A DNA stretch of 64,000 nucleotides from Lachnospiraceae bacterium M18-1 (GTDB taxonomy: Bacteria; Bacillota; Clostridia; Lachnospirales; Lachnospiraceae), in NCBI GenBank assembly GCA_000403295.2, contig KE159609.1:32492-96491 (forward strand), in the 5' to 3' direction. Below are positions 41,987 through 50,943 of the stretch, piece by piece. The notes beneath the pieces are model-generated. The model made no database searches. It saw only the letters and a list, made by a program, of their open reading frames with translations, and was not told the DNA's origin. The first letter of the stretch is position 1. Every line of letters starts with the position of its first letter. The translations under genes and the position numbers were made by a program.

Positions 41987-42648
41987 TTGTAGCCCACCCC
42001 CCAGACCGTTTCGATATAGCTGTCAAGCGAGACCACGGAAAGCTTGGAGCGGATCTTCCGGATGTGCTCCATCACGGTATCGCTGCTTCCGCCGCCGTCC
42101 AGCCCCCACACGAGTTCATAGATCCGCTCCCGGTCAAAGACCTGCCCGGCATTCATAGAGAGCAGTTCCACAATGTCAAATTCCCGTTTGGACAAGGGAA
42201 TATTTTCACCGTTCCTATGCACGGTCCGGGCGGAATAGTCAATAGACAGATCTCCGAAAAAGCGTACCGCCGCGGACACCTGTCTGCGCTGTTCCCTCCG
42301 CAGGTGGGCGGCAATCCGGGCGCCGAGTTCATCCAGGTCAAAGGGCTTTACGATATAGTCGTCGGCCCCGGCCCGGAATCCGGCGATCTGATCCGTGGAT
42401 TCGATACGCGCCGTCAAAAATAAGACCGGGCAGCTGACATATTCCCGGATCTTCCGGCAGACCGTGAGCCCGTCCATTTCCGGCATATTGATGTCAAGCA
42501 GGATCAGGTCCGGACGTGCGGGGACCTTTTCGAGCGCTTCCCGGCCGCTGTACGCAGTCAGGATTTCATATTCTGATTGAAAATAACTCCGGACCATATC
42601 CACGATGCCGGATTCGTCATCCACAACTAAAAGCTTCGGTTTCATCAT
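41974..42648 (-). CDS. OmpR/PhoB-family response regulator
   Basis: About 224 residues. The receiver opens KPKLLVVDDESGIVDM with phosphoacceptor in LILLDINMPEMDG; the C-terminal winged helix includes PLSKREFDIVELL and the recognition helix DTVMEHIRKIRSKL. I start it at the ATG at 42648, nine bases after GGAG; frames upstream lack a ribosome site. It overlaps the kinase gene. The VWGLDGGGSSDTVMEHIRKI segment resembles VanR-like regulators. It likely activates the LolD/FtsX exporter. Confidence 0.93.
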   Translation of the reverse strand: MMKPKLLVVDDESGIVDMVRSYFQSEYEILTAYSGREALEKVPARPDLILLDINMPEMDGLTVCRKIREYVSCPVLFLTARIESTDQIAGFRAGADDYIVKPFDLDELGARIAAHLRREQRRQVSAAVRFFGDLSIDYSARTVHRNGENIPLSKREFDIVELLSMNAGQVFDRERIYELVWGLDGGGSSDTVMEHIRKIRSKLSVVSLDSYIETVWGVGYKWVG

Positions 42649-42737
42649 ATCTGTCATCTCCGATATTTTCGATTTGCGCGGCTGCCGGCCACGTACATGC
42701 AGTTTATTCCCGCGAAGCGGCAAACCGGCAGCCATGT

Positions 42738-42803
42738 CGTTGCTGTTCACGCGGGGTCGTGCACTCGCTGCACGGCATCCGGTCAGGGTGCGAACAGTAA
42801 CGC
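42738..42803. repeat. GTTAC-family palindrome (diverged, composite)
   Basis: TTGCTGTTCACGC near the left end mirrors GCGAACAGTAACG near the right end with mismatches. An inner CGTGC...GCACG hairpin sits between. It occupies the gap upstream of the response regulator and shares the GTTACTGTTCNC core of the other copies. Confidence 0.5.
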
Positions 42804-42838
42804 GATGTCTCCTGCATGGATCATTTTCCCGGGGAAGC

Positions 42839-43411
42839 TCACTTCGGAAAATGCAGCGTATCCCACACCGGCGGACTGATGGTACAGAGGACCTCCGTTA
42901 TATCATCCGTATCATTGATGCATGTGTGAGGAATGTCTTCCCGGATGATAGTCGTGTCGCCTTCCCGGAGTACAATGAGATCGTCTCCAAGCATCAGGTG
43001 CAGGGTGCCGGAAAGGACGATCAGCGTTTCCTCAGAGTGGTGCACGATCGGAATCTCACTGTCCCTGGAGTGGGGCTGCAGGACCGCCTTCATCACCAAA
43101 ACCCTGGGCAAAAAATTTTGGGAAGGAAGAGGAGTCAGAAATTCATATTCAACGATATTTTTTTTCGTATGCACGGAGATCCTGTCTTCCCTGCGGATCG
43201 TAAGCCCGCCGTTTTCTTTTTCATCCTCGATCAGCACATAGATCGGTACATCAAATTCCTTCGCGATCTTCCGAAGAGAGGACAGGGACGGCTCCGCCTC
43301 ATCACGCTCCAGCTGTGAAATATATCCGATAGACAGACCAGTGCGCTCCGCCAGGTCTTTGATCGTCAGGTTTAATTTTTTCCGGTACTTTCTGATTTTA
43401 TTATCTGCCAT
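42839..43411 (-). CDS. XRE-cupin transcriptional regulator
   Basis: A 190-residue regulator. An N-terminal XRE helix-turn-helix (LTIKDLAERTGLSIGYISQL) is joined to a C-terminal cupin_2 domain with PHSRDSEIPIVHHSEETLIV and the DDIPHTC-like end of the barrel. Such regulators usually control small-molecule uptake or catabolism genes next to them and bind the metabolite in the cupin. It diverges from the dipeptide epimerase / transporter / hydrolase genes, the likely targets. Confidence 0.92.
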   Translation of the reverse strand: MADNKIRKYRKKLNLTIKDLAERTGLSIGYISQLERDEAEPSLSSLRKIAKEFDVPIYVLIEDEKENGGLTIRREDRISVHTKKNIVEYEFLTPLPSQNFLPRVLVMKAVLQPHSRDSEIPIVHHSEETLIVLSGTLHLMLGDDLIVLREGDTTIIREDIPHTCINDTDDITEVLCTISPPVWDTLHFPK

Positions 43412-43452
43412 AAATGCTCCTTATATTAATGTAACTATGCTTACCAAAGATT

Positions 43453-43481
43453 ATTATAACGATTTTTTTTAGTTTGGACAA
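43453..43481 (-). promoter_or_regulatory. Promoter for the XRE-cupin gene
   Basis: On the minus strand TTGTCC and TATAAT are separated by 17 bp (AAACTAAAAAAAATCGT). The leader to the start at 43411 is about 40 bases and includes AGGAG. Confidence 0.7.
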
Positions 43482-43522
43482 CAGAAAAATTGTAGGAGTG
43501 AGCAGTTTCTTTGAGAAATTGG

Positions 43523-43551
43523 TTGACCATCAATTATACATATAGTAAAAT
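43523..43551 (+). promoter_or_regulatory. Promoter for the dipeptide epimerase operon
   Basis: TTGACC at 43523-43528 and TAAAAT at 43546-43551 with a 17-bp spacer. It is divergent from the XRE-cupin promoter 40 bp away, so one regulator site between could serve both. Confidence 0.65.
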
Positions 43552-43617
43552 TAGGTGTGATATTGAATAAATAATTTTGATATTTTCTGAATTGAGCTTA
43601 TGAAAAGGAGAGAACAG

Positions 43618-44682
43618 ATGAGAATTACAGGAATGAAAGTAGAAAAAGTTGAGATCCCCCTGACCGCCCCCTTCAAGGTTTCGTTTGCCACGGTGGAATC
43701 CCTGGAAAGCGTGCTGATCCGTGTAGAGACGGACGAGGGCTGTACAGGCTTCGGGGAAGCTTCCCCCTTTGCGCCGGTGACCGGAGAGACGGTGGACGGA
43801 GTCATCGCGGTACTGGACATTTTCCGGCAGGGACTGATCGGAATGGACCCCATGGACATTGAAGCCGTGCATGCCATGATGGACAGTGTGATCGTGGGAA
43901 ACGGAGCTGCAAAGTGCGGGGTGGACCTGGCCATGTACGACCTCATGGGAAAGGCGGCGGGACAGCCGGTATACAAGCTCCTCGGCGGATTCGGCAGCAC
44001 GGTGCAGAACGACATTACGATCGGTATCAGCAACCCGGAGGAAATGGCGGCCGAAGCGAAAAAATTCGTCTCCGAATATGGATACCGGATCTTGAAGATT
44101 AAGGCGGGAATCGACTGCCGGGAGGATATCCGCGCCATGAAGCTGATCCGGGAAGCTGTGGGTCCTGAGATCCGTCTGCGGGTGGATGCCAACCAGGGAT
44201 ACGATATCGCCAAAGCACAGCGCGCCCTTAAGGGATTCCGGGAGTACGGCATTGAGGCGGTAGAGCAGTGTCTGCCGCACTGGGACATGGAGGGAGCTGC
44301 ATACCTCCGGAAACATGCGGAAGGAATCCATATGATGCTGGACGAATCTATCCACGACCCGGTGGATGCGGCGAGGGCATGCCGGCTGGGCTCCGCGGAT
44401 ATTCTCAATATCAAGCTGATGAAATGCGGCGGACTGTATCCGGCACAGAAGATCAATGCAATCGCGGAGGCAAACGGCGTCACCTGTATGGTGGGCTGCA
44501 TGATGGAGACCAAGCTTGCGATCACGGCGGGCCTGAGCTTGGTAGCTGCCAAGAAAAACGTAACAGAAGCAGACTGCGACAGCTTCTTATATTACAAAGA
44601 AAATCCGGTGGAAGGCGGATTTATCCAGGAGAGGGATACGTTTACGCTGCTGGATAAACCGGGCTTCGGAGTGACATTTTAA
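43618..44682 (+). CDS. Enolase-superfamily dipeptide epimerase (L-Ala-D/L-Glu epimerase type)
   Basis: A 354-residue enolase-superfamily enzyme of the muconate-lactonising subgroup. The ATG at 43618 has AAGGAGA upstream. The catalytic lysine motif is LKIKAGI near residue 160, with metal ligands in RVDANQGYD (D), EQCLP (E) and LDES (D), and the second lysine in NIKLMKCGGL. MVGCMMETKL near 298 is typical of dipeptide epimerases rather than muconate enzymes. These epimerise L-Ala-D-Glu or related dipeptides from murein or other peptides. The neighbouring transporter and S15 hydrolase support a peptide-salvage role. Exact dipeptide specificity cannot be read. Confidence 0.88.
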   Translation: MRITGMKVEKVEIPLTAPFKVSFATVESLESVLIRVETDEGCTGFGEASPFAPVTGETVDGVIAVLDIFRQGLIGMDPMDIEAVHAMMDSVIVGNGAAKCGVDLAMYDLMGKAAGQPVYKLLGGFGSTVQNDITIGISNPEEMAAEAKKFVSEYGYRILKIKAGIDCREDIRAMKLIREAVGPEIRLRVDANQGYDIAKAQRALKGFREYGIEAVEQCLPHWDMEGAAYLRKHAEGIHMMLDESIHDPVDAARACRLGSADILNIKLMKCGGLYPAQKINAIAEANGVTCMVGCMMETKLAITAGLSLVAAKKNVTEADCDSFLYYKENPVEGGFIQERDTFTLLDKPGFGVTF

Positions 44683-44720
44683 TCCCGGGGAATGCAAAAA
44701 AACAAAAGAGGAGAAAAAAT

Positions 44721-45887
44721 ATGCAGTTTCCAATTTTCCAGTCTACGGATTCGATGCTGACGGTCATCCTCCTGATGGTCGCATTTGCTCTGTGGGTGCA
44801 GAAGTTTAAAATTTTTAAGTACATCGGACCGGCTTTGACGGTGATCGTCCTCGGAATGATCCTGGTCAACCTTCATATCGTGCCGGGAAATCAGGACGTG
44901 TACGGGGTGATTATTACATATTGCGTACCCATGTCCATTTCCATCTACCTGCTGAATGTCAACCTAAAAGAGCTGGCCAAACTGTCCGGAAAAGCGCTGG
45001 CCGCGCTTGTGTCGGCAGTGTTCAGCGTGTGCCTGATGGCGGCGCTGTTCGGCGTGATCTTCGGCGGGATGATGCCGGAGGGATGGAAGATCGCCGGAAT
45101 GTTCGTGGGAACCTATACCGGCGGCAGCGGCAACCTGACCGCCATTGCGGTGGGGCTGGATGCGGCCAACGATACCATTGCGGCGGCCAACGCGGCGGAT
45201 TACGTGATCGGCATGCCGACGTTGTTTTTGATGTTTGCGGCTCCGGCGCTGTTCCAGAATGTAAAATTCCTGAAAAAGTTCTGGCCCTTTGAACTTGAGG
45301 AAAAGGAGCGGGTCGGTGAAGGGGATCATCCGGTGCTGATGGGGGATGAAAAATGGAGCATCAAGGATATTGCGTGGCTTTTAGCGATCTCCCTATTCAT
45401 TGTGACTATTGCCACGAAGCTCTCAGCCTTCTTCCCATCAGATTTTGCCAGCGCAGGAAGGGTGCTGCTGATCTCCACATTTTCCATTATCGCCGCGCAG
45501 ATTCCTTTTGTGAACAGGCTGCGGGGAAATATCAACCTGGGGCTGTTTTTCGGGATGATGTATCTTGCGATCATCGGATTCAGCGTGGATCTGGCCTCGT
45601 TCTTCGGTTCCACGATGATCATTACCGTTTTCTGCTTCTGTGTGATCATTGGAAGTATCCTGCTCCATCTTGTGATCAGCAGATTTCTTAAAGTGCCCTA
45701 CGAGTACGTGATCCTGGGTATCACGGGAGCCATTGCAGACGGAACGACGGCTTCCCTGGTAGCGTCCAGTGCGAAATGGAACCGGCTCATCAGCGTTGGG
45801 CTGCTCATGGGTGTGGTCGGGGGAGTATGCGGGAATTATGCAGGAATCCTGGTGGCGTATTTGATCAGGGCGGTCATTGGCGCATAG
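44721..45887 (+). CDS. DUF819 family membrane protein, probable transporter
   Basis: A 388-residue protein with ten or more hydrophobic helices, of DUF819/YjcL type. Conserved glycine-rich segments GTYTGGSGNLTAIAVGLDAA and ITGAIADGTTASLVASSAKW are visible. The family resembles secondary transporters of the BASS/arsenical-type fold, with no proven substrate. Here it sits between a dipeptide epimerase gene and an S15 hydrolase gene, so transport of an amino acid or peptide is plausible. AGAGGAG precedes the ATG. Confidence 0.88.
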   Translation: MQFPIFQSTDSMLTVILLMVAFALWVQKFKIFKYIGPALTVIVLGMILVNLHIVPGNQDVYGVIITYCVPMSISIYLLNVNLKELAKLSGKALAALVSAVFSVCLMAALFGVIFGGMMPEGWKIAGMFVGTYTGGSGNLTAIAVGLDAANDTIAAANAADYVIGMPTLFLMFAAPALFQNVKFLKKFWPFELEEKERVGEGDHPVLMGDEKWSIKDIAWLLAISLFIVTIATKLSAFFPSDFASAGRVLLISTFSIIAAQIPFVNRLRGNINLGLFFGMMYLAIIGFSVDLASFFGSTMIITVFCFCVIIGSILLHLVISRFLKVPYEYVILGITGAIADGTTASLVASSAKWNRLISVGLLMGVVGGVCGNYAGILVAYLIRAVIGA

Positions 45888-45925
45888 AAAATACAGATTT
45901 GCAGCAAATAGCGGAAGGAGAAACT

Positions 45926-48076
45926 ATGGAGCGTTGGGGATTTTATCTGTCAGGTATCCAATATGGTATCTGCGAAAAAGAAGGAGGACATATTTACCAT
46001 AGGCCGTTGAATGTGGAAACGGGAGAGTATGGTGAGAAAAAAGAACTGACTAAGGAAGAGGAGTGGTACAAAAAGCTGGGGAAGATGGATGTCCTGGACG
46101 CCCTTCTCCATACGGAAGAATATGAGCGCGCCCTGGCTGACAATCAGGAGGGCTTTCAGACTACGGCCGGTACCCGCTATGAACGGAAGAGTGAGACGGA
46201 GTATGTGGAACGCGGAATCAAATTTCCAGCGGACCTGCTGGTGGAAGACGGGCGGATCATCGCCTTTATGACGCCTGCCAGGGACTGTTGTTCCCTGCTC
46301 GTGCGGGAGGGCTGTGAGGACAGGACGCTGCTGGCAAGGTGGAAGGAGATGTATCAGGATTCCATCTGCCGTGTCCGGCCGGTCCAGACCTTCATGGTGC
46401 CCATGCGGGACGGCGTCCGTCTGGCGGCGGACGTATACCTTCCGGAGAAGGAGGGGCCGGTTCCTGTGGTGCTGGTCCGTACCCCCTACGGAAAGTCAAA
46501 TGACGCGGAACCGTATTACCGTTTCGTACAGAGAGGCTTCGGCGTGGTCATCCAGGATGTCCGGGGCCGGGAGGACAGCGAAGGCGAATGGCTGCCCATG
46601 TATTATGAGGTGGAAGACGGGGACGACACGCTGAACTGGATCGCCGCGCAGCCCTGGAGCAATGGGGATGCGGCCATGACCGGAGGTTCTTACCTGGGAT
46701 ATGTTCAGTGGGCGGCCGCCGCCAGCGGCAATCCGCATTTGAAAGCAATGCTCAGCAGCGTCTGCTCCGGAAGCCCTTTTGTGGATGTGCCGCGAAGGGG
46801 AGGGTGCTTTAATTCCGGCATGCTGGCATGGGCATTTGCCGTGTCCGGACAGCGTATGGACGCGGAGAAAATGGTGCGGGACGACTGGGACGAGGTGCTC
46901 AATATCCGTCCCCTGGAGGACCTGGCGCCGAAAGCACTGGGGTATGATGTACCGTTCCTGCGCAAATGGATTTCCCATATGGACTGTGACGAGCTGTGGC
47001 AGAGGGGAAGCTGGAAGAACCGGTTCGGGACGCGGCGGGTGCCTGCGCTGATCATGTCCGGCTGGTTTGACGACAACGGGATGGGGACCACGGAAGCCCT
47101 GGACCTGTATGCGGATTATGACGAGAAAAAAGTCATCCTTGGTCCCTGGATGCACAGCGGCAATGCCAATTATGATATCCACGGGTTTGCCCTGGGAAAT
47201 AATGCCCTGCGCTATGACATGGACCTGATCTGTTTTGCATGGCTGGAGCATCATGTCAACGGAGTGGATAATGGAATCGAAAAGACTCCGAAGGTGGAAT
47301 ATTATACCATGGGGAGCAATGAGTGGAAGAGTGCGGACAACTGGCCTGTGCCGGGGACAAAGGAGCTGGTGCTGTATCTGGATGGAGACGGAACGGATGG
47401 ACCGGATCAGGAACAGCAGACAGGAAACAAAGGCTGCGCTGCATCACTTCAGGAGCAGCCGGAAGGGAGATCCTGCGCTGCGGCTGAGAACCGCGGCCGC
47501 CTGACTAAGGAGAAGATTTTGGCGGCAGGGGAGGACATTTACCTCTACGACCCGGAGGATCCGCCGGTCCATATCATTGATATGTCAGAAAATGAGCTGG
47601 AGGTACCGGAAGATTACACGGAGGAAGAGAAGCGGAAGGATATCCTCTGCTATTCAACACAACGCCTGGCCAAGGATCTGACCATCACCGGGGATGCCCT
47701 GGCGAAGATCTACATTTCCTCGGACTGTGAGGATACCGATCTGGTAGTACGGATCACAGATGTGGATGAAAACGGACGGTCCATGAAGCTTGCGGACGGC
47801 GTGATCAGCGTGCGGTATCGGAATCAGTTTATCTATCCGGAATTTATGGAGCCGGGAAAGGTCTATCCGGTGGAGATCCGGACGACCAAACTGTCCCACA
47901 CATTTAAGAAGGGGCATAAGCTGCGGGTGACGGTGACATCCGGCGCGGAAAACTTTATCTTTCCTAACCGGAATACAAGGGAAGGGTTCAACAGCGTGGA
48001 AATGAAGATCGCTGAGAACCGGATTCACCGCGGCGGGGAATACGCTTCGCGGGTTGTTCTAAGACAGGAAGTATGA
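45926..48076 (+). CDS. CocE/NonD-type S15 family hydrolase
   Basis: A 716-residue serine hydrolase. The ATG at 45926 follows GGAAGGAG; the frame is open further upstream into the DUF819 gene but without a start signal. After a ~155-residue N-terminal region the X-Pro dipeptidyl-peptidase core begins (MVPMRDGVRLAADVYLP). The nucleophile elbow is TGGSYLGYVQW, a catalytic Asp region GWFDDNGMG, and His in PWMHSGN. The C-terminal jelly-roll domain has the usual SCEDTDLVVRITDVD-like strand. A low-complexity insert (QEQQTGNKGCAASLQEQPEG) interrupts the region near residue 495. No signal peptide, so probably cytoplasmic. With the epimerase and transporter it suggests uptake and breakdown of a peptide or ester. 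Confidence 0.87.
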   Translation: MERWGFYLSGIQYGICEKEGGHIYHRPLNVETGEYGEKKELTKEEEWYKKLGKMDVLDALLHTEEYERALADNQEGFQTTAGTRYERKSETEYVERGIKFPADLLVEDGRIIAFMTPARDCCSLLVREGCEDRTLLARWKEMYQDSICRVRPVQTFMVPMRDGVRLAADVYLPEKEGPVPVVLVRTPYGKSNDAEPYYRFVQRGFGVVIQDVRGREDSEGEWLPMYYEVEDGDDTLNWIAAQPWSNGDAAMTGGSYLGYVQWAAAASGNPHLKAMLSSVCSGSPFVDVPRRGGCFNSGMLAWAFAVSGQRMDAEKMVRDDWDEVLNIRPLEDLAPKALGYDVPFLRKWISHMDCDELWQRGSWKNRFGTRRVPALIMSGWFDDNGMGTTEALDLYADYDEKKVILGPWMHSGNANYDIHGFALGNNALRYDMDLICFAWLEHHVNGVDNGIEKTPKVEYYTMGSNEWKSADNWPVPGTKELVLYLDGDGTDGPDQEQQTGNKGCAASLQEQPEGRSCAAAENRGRLTKEKILAAGEDIYLYDPEDPPVHIIDMSENELEVPEDYTEEEKRKDILCYSTQRLAKDLTITGDALAKIYISSDCEDTDLVVRITDVDENGRSMKLADGVISVRYRNQFIYPEFMEPGKVYPVEIRTTKLSHTFKKGHKLRVTVTSGAENFIFPNRNTREGFNSVEMKIAENRIHRGGEYASRVVLRQEV

Positions 48077-48080
48077 AAAA

Positions 48081-48132
48081 AGAAAAGGCTGTCTCCTTAT
48101 ATAGAAAAGGGAGGCGGCCTTTTCTATTTTTT
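48081..48132 (+). terminator. Terminator of the epimerase-hydrolase operon
   Basis: AGAAAAGGC...CTCC (48081-48096) pairs with GGAG...GCCTTTTCT (48110-48125), followed by ATTTTTT. It lies right after the S15 hydrolase stop. Confidence 0.85.
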
Positions 48133-48166
48133 AAATCGTGTTTGCTGATTATATGGCTTTTATATA

Positions 48167-48195
48167 TTGACAAAGTGATATTAAAATGATATCAT
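48167..48195 (+). promoter_or_regulatory. Promoter with palindrome ahead of the SPFH gene
   Basis: TTGACA (48167-48172) and TATCAT (48190-48195) are 17 bp apart. The -10 lies in the perfect palindrome ATGATATCAT (48186-48195), with a related GTGATATTA upstream. The small RHH protein encoded downstream is a natural candidate to bind here. Confidence 0.7.
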
Positions 48196-48250
48196 ATAAC
48201 TATCAAAACAAATCAACAAGATTTTCTGTTCTATAAGGAGGACATGAGAC

Positions 48251-49273
48251 ATGAAAGAAAATGTACTGACGAACAAGAAAAACGGCATTGCCATGCTGAT
48301 GCTCTTTTTACTGCTGTACCTGGCGGCGATCGCGGGCACCGTTGCGGGCGGGATCATTATTTCAAGGAAGGGGCTTCCCATCCTGCTGATCGTCAGCTGC
48401 ATCTGGCTGGCCCTGGGCTGGATCCCGTTCTGCGGCTTGAAGGTTCTGAAGCCTCAGGAGGCCCTTGTGCTGACCCTGTTTGGAAATTATGTGGGAACCT
48501 TGAAGGAAGAAGGCTTCTACTATGTGAATCCATTCTGTGCCAGCGTCAATCCGGCGGCCAAGACAAAGCTGAGCCAGAGCGGGGACGTAGACAGAGGCGC
48601 AAGAAAATCATTTGCAATTTCCATGGAAGGCGCCAGCGTGCAGGCAGAAACGCCGGCGAGTAATAAGATTTCCCTCAAGGTCATGACCCTGAACAACAGC
48701 CGCCAGAAGATCAACGACTGTCTGGGCAATCCGGTGGAGATCGGGATCGCGGTGATGTGGAAAGTGACGGATACGGCGAAGGCAGTCTTCAATGTAGACA
48801 ATTATAAAGAATACCTTTCCCTGCAGTGCGACAGCGCGCTCCGGGATATCGTCCGGATCTATCCCTATGATGTATCGCCCAATGTAGACACCACAGGGGA
48901 CGGCGTGGCGGACGAAGGCAGTCTGCGGGGTTCCAGCGAGGTGGTGGCGAACCGGATCCGGGAGCAGATCCAGCAGAAGGTCATGGAAGCCGGCCTGGAG
49001 ATCATCGAGGCACGCATCACCCACCTGGCCTACGCGCCGGAGATCGCGTCCGTGATGCTCCAGAGGCAGCAGGCTTCCGCAGTTGTGGACGCGAGGAAGA
49101 TGATCGTGGACGGCGCGGTCGGTATGGTGGAGATGGCATTGAGCCGTCTGAATGAGAACCATATGGTGGAACTGGATGAAGAAAGAAAGGCGGCTATGGT
49201 TTCTAATATGCTGGTGGTGCTCTGCGGCAATCATGATGCACAGCCCATCGTAAACGCAGGAAGCCTGTATTAA
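48251..49273 (+). CDS. SPFH/Band 7 (flotillin-like) membrane protein
   Basis: A 340-residue protein. Two N-terminal hydrophobic helices (residues ~14-35 and ~42-62) precede an SPFH domain beginning LKVLKPQEALVLTLFGNYVG, with NPVEIGIAVMWKVTDTAKAVF. A helical C-terminus (GLEIIEARITHLAYAPEIAS) follows. Such proteins form membrane-microdomain scaffolds, often with stress functions. It has a strong palindrome-bearing promoter and a ribosome site AAGGAGG. A 66-residue Arc-like protein is encoded 3 bp downstream. Confidence 0.9.
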   Translation: MKENVLTNKKNGIAMLMLFLLLYLAAIAGTVAGGIIISRKGLPILLIVSCIWLALGWIPFCGLKVLKPQEALVLTLFGNYVGTLKEEGFYYVNPFCASVNPAAKTKLSQSGDVDRGARKSFAISMEGASVQAETPASNKISLKVMTLNNSRQKINDCLGNPVEIGIAVMWKVTDTAKAVFNVDNYKEYLSLQCDSALRDIVRIYPYDVSPNVDTTGDGVADEGSLRGSSEVVANRIREQIQQKVMEAGLEIIEARITHLAYAPEIASVMLQRQQASAVVDARKMIVDGAVGMVEMALSRLNENHMVELDEERKAAMVSNMLVVLCGNHDAQPIVNAGSLY

Positions 49274-49276
49274 GCT

Positions 49277-49477
49277 ATGGCAGAATCAAAAAAGAAGCAG
49301 GTTCCTCTGCGGCTGTCGGAAAAGCTGTACAACGCCATCGCCGCATGGGCGGAGGATGATTTCCGCTCCGTGAACGGACAGATAGAATATCTGCTGACCG
49401 AGTGTGTAAGGCAGAGGAAGAAAAACGGGAAATATGTTTCAGAGCATCTGGACGAGCCGCCGGAGCTGGATATCTGA
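49277..49477 (+). CDS. Small Arc-like ribbon-helix-helix protein
   Basis: A 66-residue protein. It has the RHH pattern: a strand (KQVPLRLS), helix 1 ([14 protein letters not shown]) and, after SVNGQ, helix 2 ([12 protein letters not shown]), with an acidic tail. It follows the SPFH gene after 3 bp and is clearly co-transcribed. RHH proteins of this size usually autoregulate their operon; the ATGATATCAT palindrome at the promoter is the likely target. Confidence 0.85.
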   Translation: MAESKKKQVPLRLSEKLYNAIAAWAEDDFRSVNGQIEYLLTECVRQRKKNGKYVSEHLDEPPELDI

Positions 49478-49505
49478 AATGACCTAATAGGTCTGCGGAT
49501 AAACA

Positions 49506-49573
49506 TTGAAAAACTGCATATCCTATGATATAATTACGGCATATTTAGAAAGTGATTCTAAATTTGCCGTAAT
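49506..49573 (+). promoter_or_regulatory. Promoter with 41-bp palindrome ahead of the DUF4143 ATPase
   Basis: TTGAAA (49506-49511) and TATAAT (49529-49534) are 17 bp apart. Starting inside the -10, ATTACGGCA-T-ATTTAGAA (49533-49550) is mirrored by TTCTAAAT-T-TGCCGTAAT (49556-49573), with one T/T mismatch and a 5-base centre. It covers the transcription start. It is either an operator or a leader hairpin that would hide the 5' end. Confidence 0.8.
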
Positions 49574-49643
49574 TTGTTGAGATGTATCCGTAATACGCGG
49601 CAGTGGCGCGCTTTCCGGAATTTTGTGAAAGGATGTGTAAGAT

Positions 49644-50903
49644 ATGCACTACATTTCGAGAGCATTGGAGGACAGACTGCTTAAATATGAGAAAACATAT
49701 AAGGCGATCCTGGTAACAGGCGCCCGCCAGGTCGGGAAGTCTACCCTGCTGAAGAAAGTTTTTCCGGACAGGAAATATGTATCCCTGGATGATCCTTTTA
49801 TGGAGCAGCAGGCAAGGGAGGCAGGGGATATGTTTCTGACATTGAATGCTCCGCCCGTAACGATTGATGAAGTGCAGAGGGCGAAGGAATTATTCCGCTA
49901 TATCAAGATGAAATGTGATGAAAGCGGAGAAAAAGGTCTGTTTTGCCTGTCTGGTTCACAGCCGTTCCACCTGATGCAGAATGTGTCGGAATCCCTGTCC
50001 GGCCGGATCGGGATCCTGGAGCTGTCCGGATTGTCTGTGCGCGAGACCATGGGCGATCCTTTTAACAGACATTTCCTCCCGACGCTGGAATATGCGGCGG
50101 AGCGAAGGAAAACGGTGCAAAAGCCGGTCAATATCTGGGAAGTGATCCATAAGGGGGGATATCCGGAGCTTCAGGAGCAGGATAAGGAGTGGGGCGCATT
50201 CTATGCGGACTATGTAAAGACTTATATGGAAAGGGATGTCAGAGAACTGGCGGCGGTGCAGGATCTCAATGCGTTCAGGCAGTTTATGATCACAGCGGCT
50301 GCAAGGACCGGAGAGATTTTGAATTATTCCGCTATTGCTTCAGAGATTGGTAAAGACGTGGGAACGGTCAAAAACTGGATATCTATTTTGGAGGCGTCCG
50401 GAATTATTTATTTGCTGGAGCCATACACACCGGCTGTTTTAAAAAGGGCGATCAAGTCTCCGAAGCTGTATTTCAGGGATACAGGACTGGTCTGCTACCT
50501 TACGAGATGGCTGACACCGGACAATCTGGCTTATGGGGCAATGAGCGGACCTATATTTGAAACATTTGCCGTATCCGAAATTTTAAAATCATTTGCCAAT
50601 GAAGGGCTGGATTACCGTCACTTCGTATCCTACTACCGGGGCCGTGACAAGAAAAAAGTGAGAGAGGACGGAGAAACAAGGGAATTAGAGGTGGAGATTG
50701 ATCTGATCATCGAGGAGAACGGAATCTTATATCCGATCGAGATTAAAAAAAATACACAGGCAAAGGCGATCATGACATCTGCATTTCCTGTACTGGACAA
50801 CATACCCGGGAAAGCGAGGGGAATGGGGGCAGTCCTGTGCAATTGTCCGGATGTGGGGGCGCTCAGAGAAAATATATTGCAGATACCTGTCTGGTATATC
50901 TGA
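49644..50903 (+). CDS. AAA_14 / DUF4143 ATPase
   Basis: A 419-residue protein. Walker A is TGARQVGKSTLL near residues 26-37, Walker B-like VTIDEVQ, sensor LFCLSGSQ, and a DUF4143 C-terminal region (SPKLYFRDTGLVCYL, then EVEIDLIIEENGILYPIEIK). The last segment has the D-x(n)-E-x-K spacing of PD-(D/E)XK nucleases. These ATPases are multicopy in anaerobes and have no established function. The promoter palindrome upstream and a 163-bp hairpin element starting 40 bp downstream set it apart from its neighbours. Confidence 0.9.
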   Translation: MHYISRALEDRLLKYEKTYKAILVTGARQVGKSTLLKKVFPDRKYVSLDDPFMEQQAREAGDMFLTLNAPPVTIDEVQRAKELFRYIKMKCDESGEKGLFCLSGSQPFHLMQNVSESLSGRIGILELSGLSVRETMGDPFNRHFLPTLEYAAERRKTVQKPVNIWEVIHKGGYPELQEQDKEWGAFYADYVKTYMERDVRELAAVQDLNAFRQFMITAAARTGEILNYSAIASEIGKDVGTVKNWISILEASGIIYLLEPYTPAVLKRAIKSPKLYFRDTGLVCYLTRWLTPDNLAYGAMSGPIFETFAVSEILKSFANEGLDYRHFVSYYRGRDKKKVREDGETRELEVEIDLIIEENGILYPIEIKKNTQAKAIMTSAFPVLDNIPGKARGMGAVLCNCPDVGALRENILQIPVWYI

Positions 50904-50943
50904 GGAAAGAACGTATCGACCGGATCATGGTTACCTGGTTACT

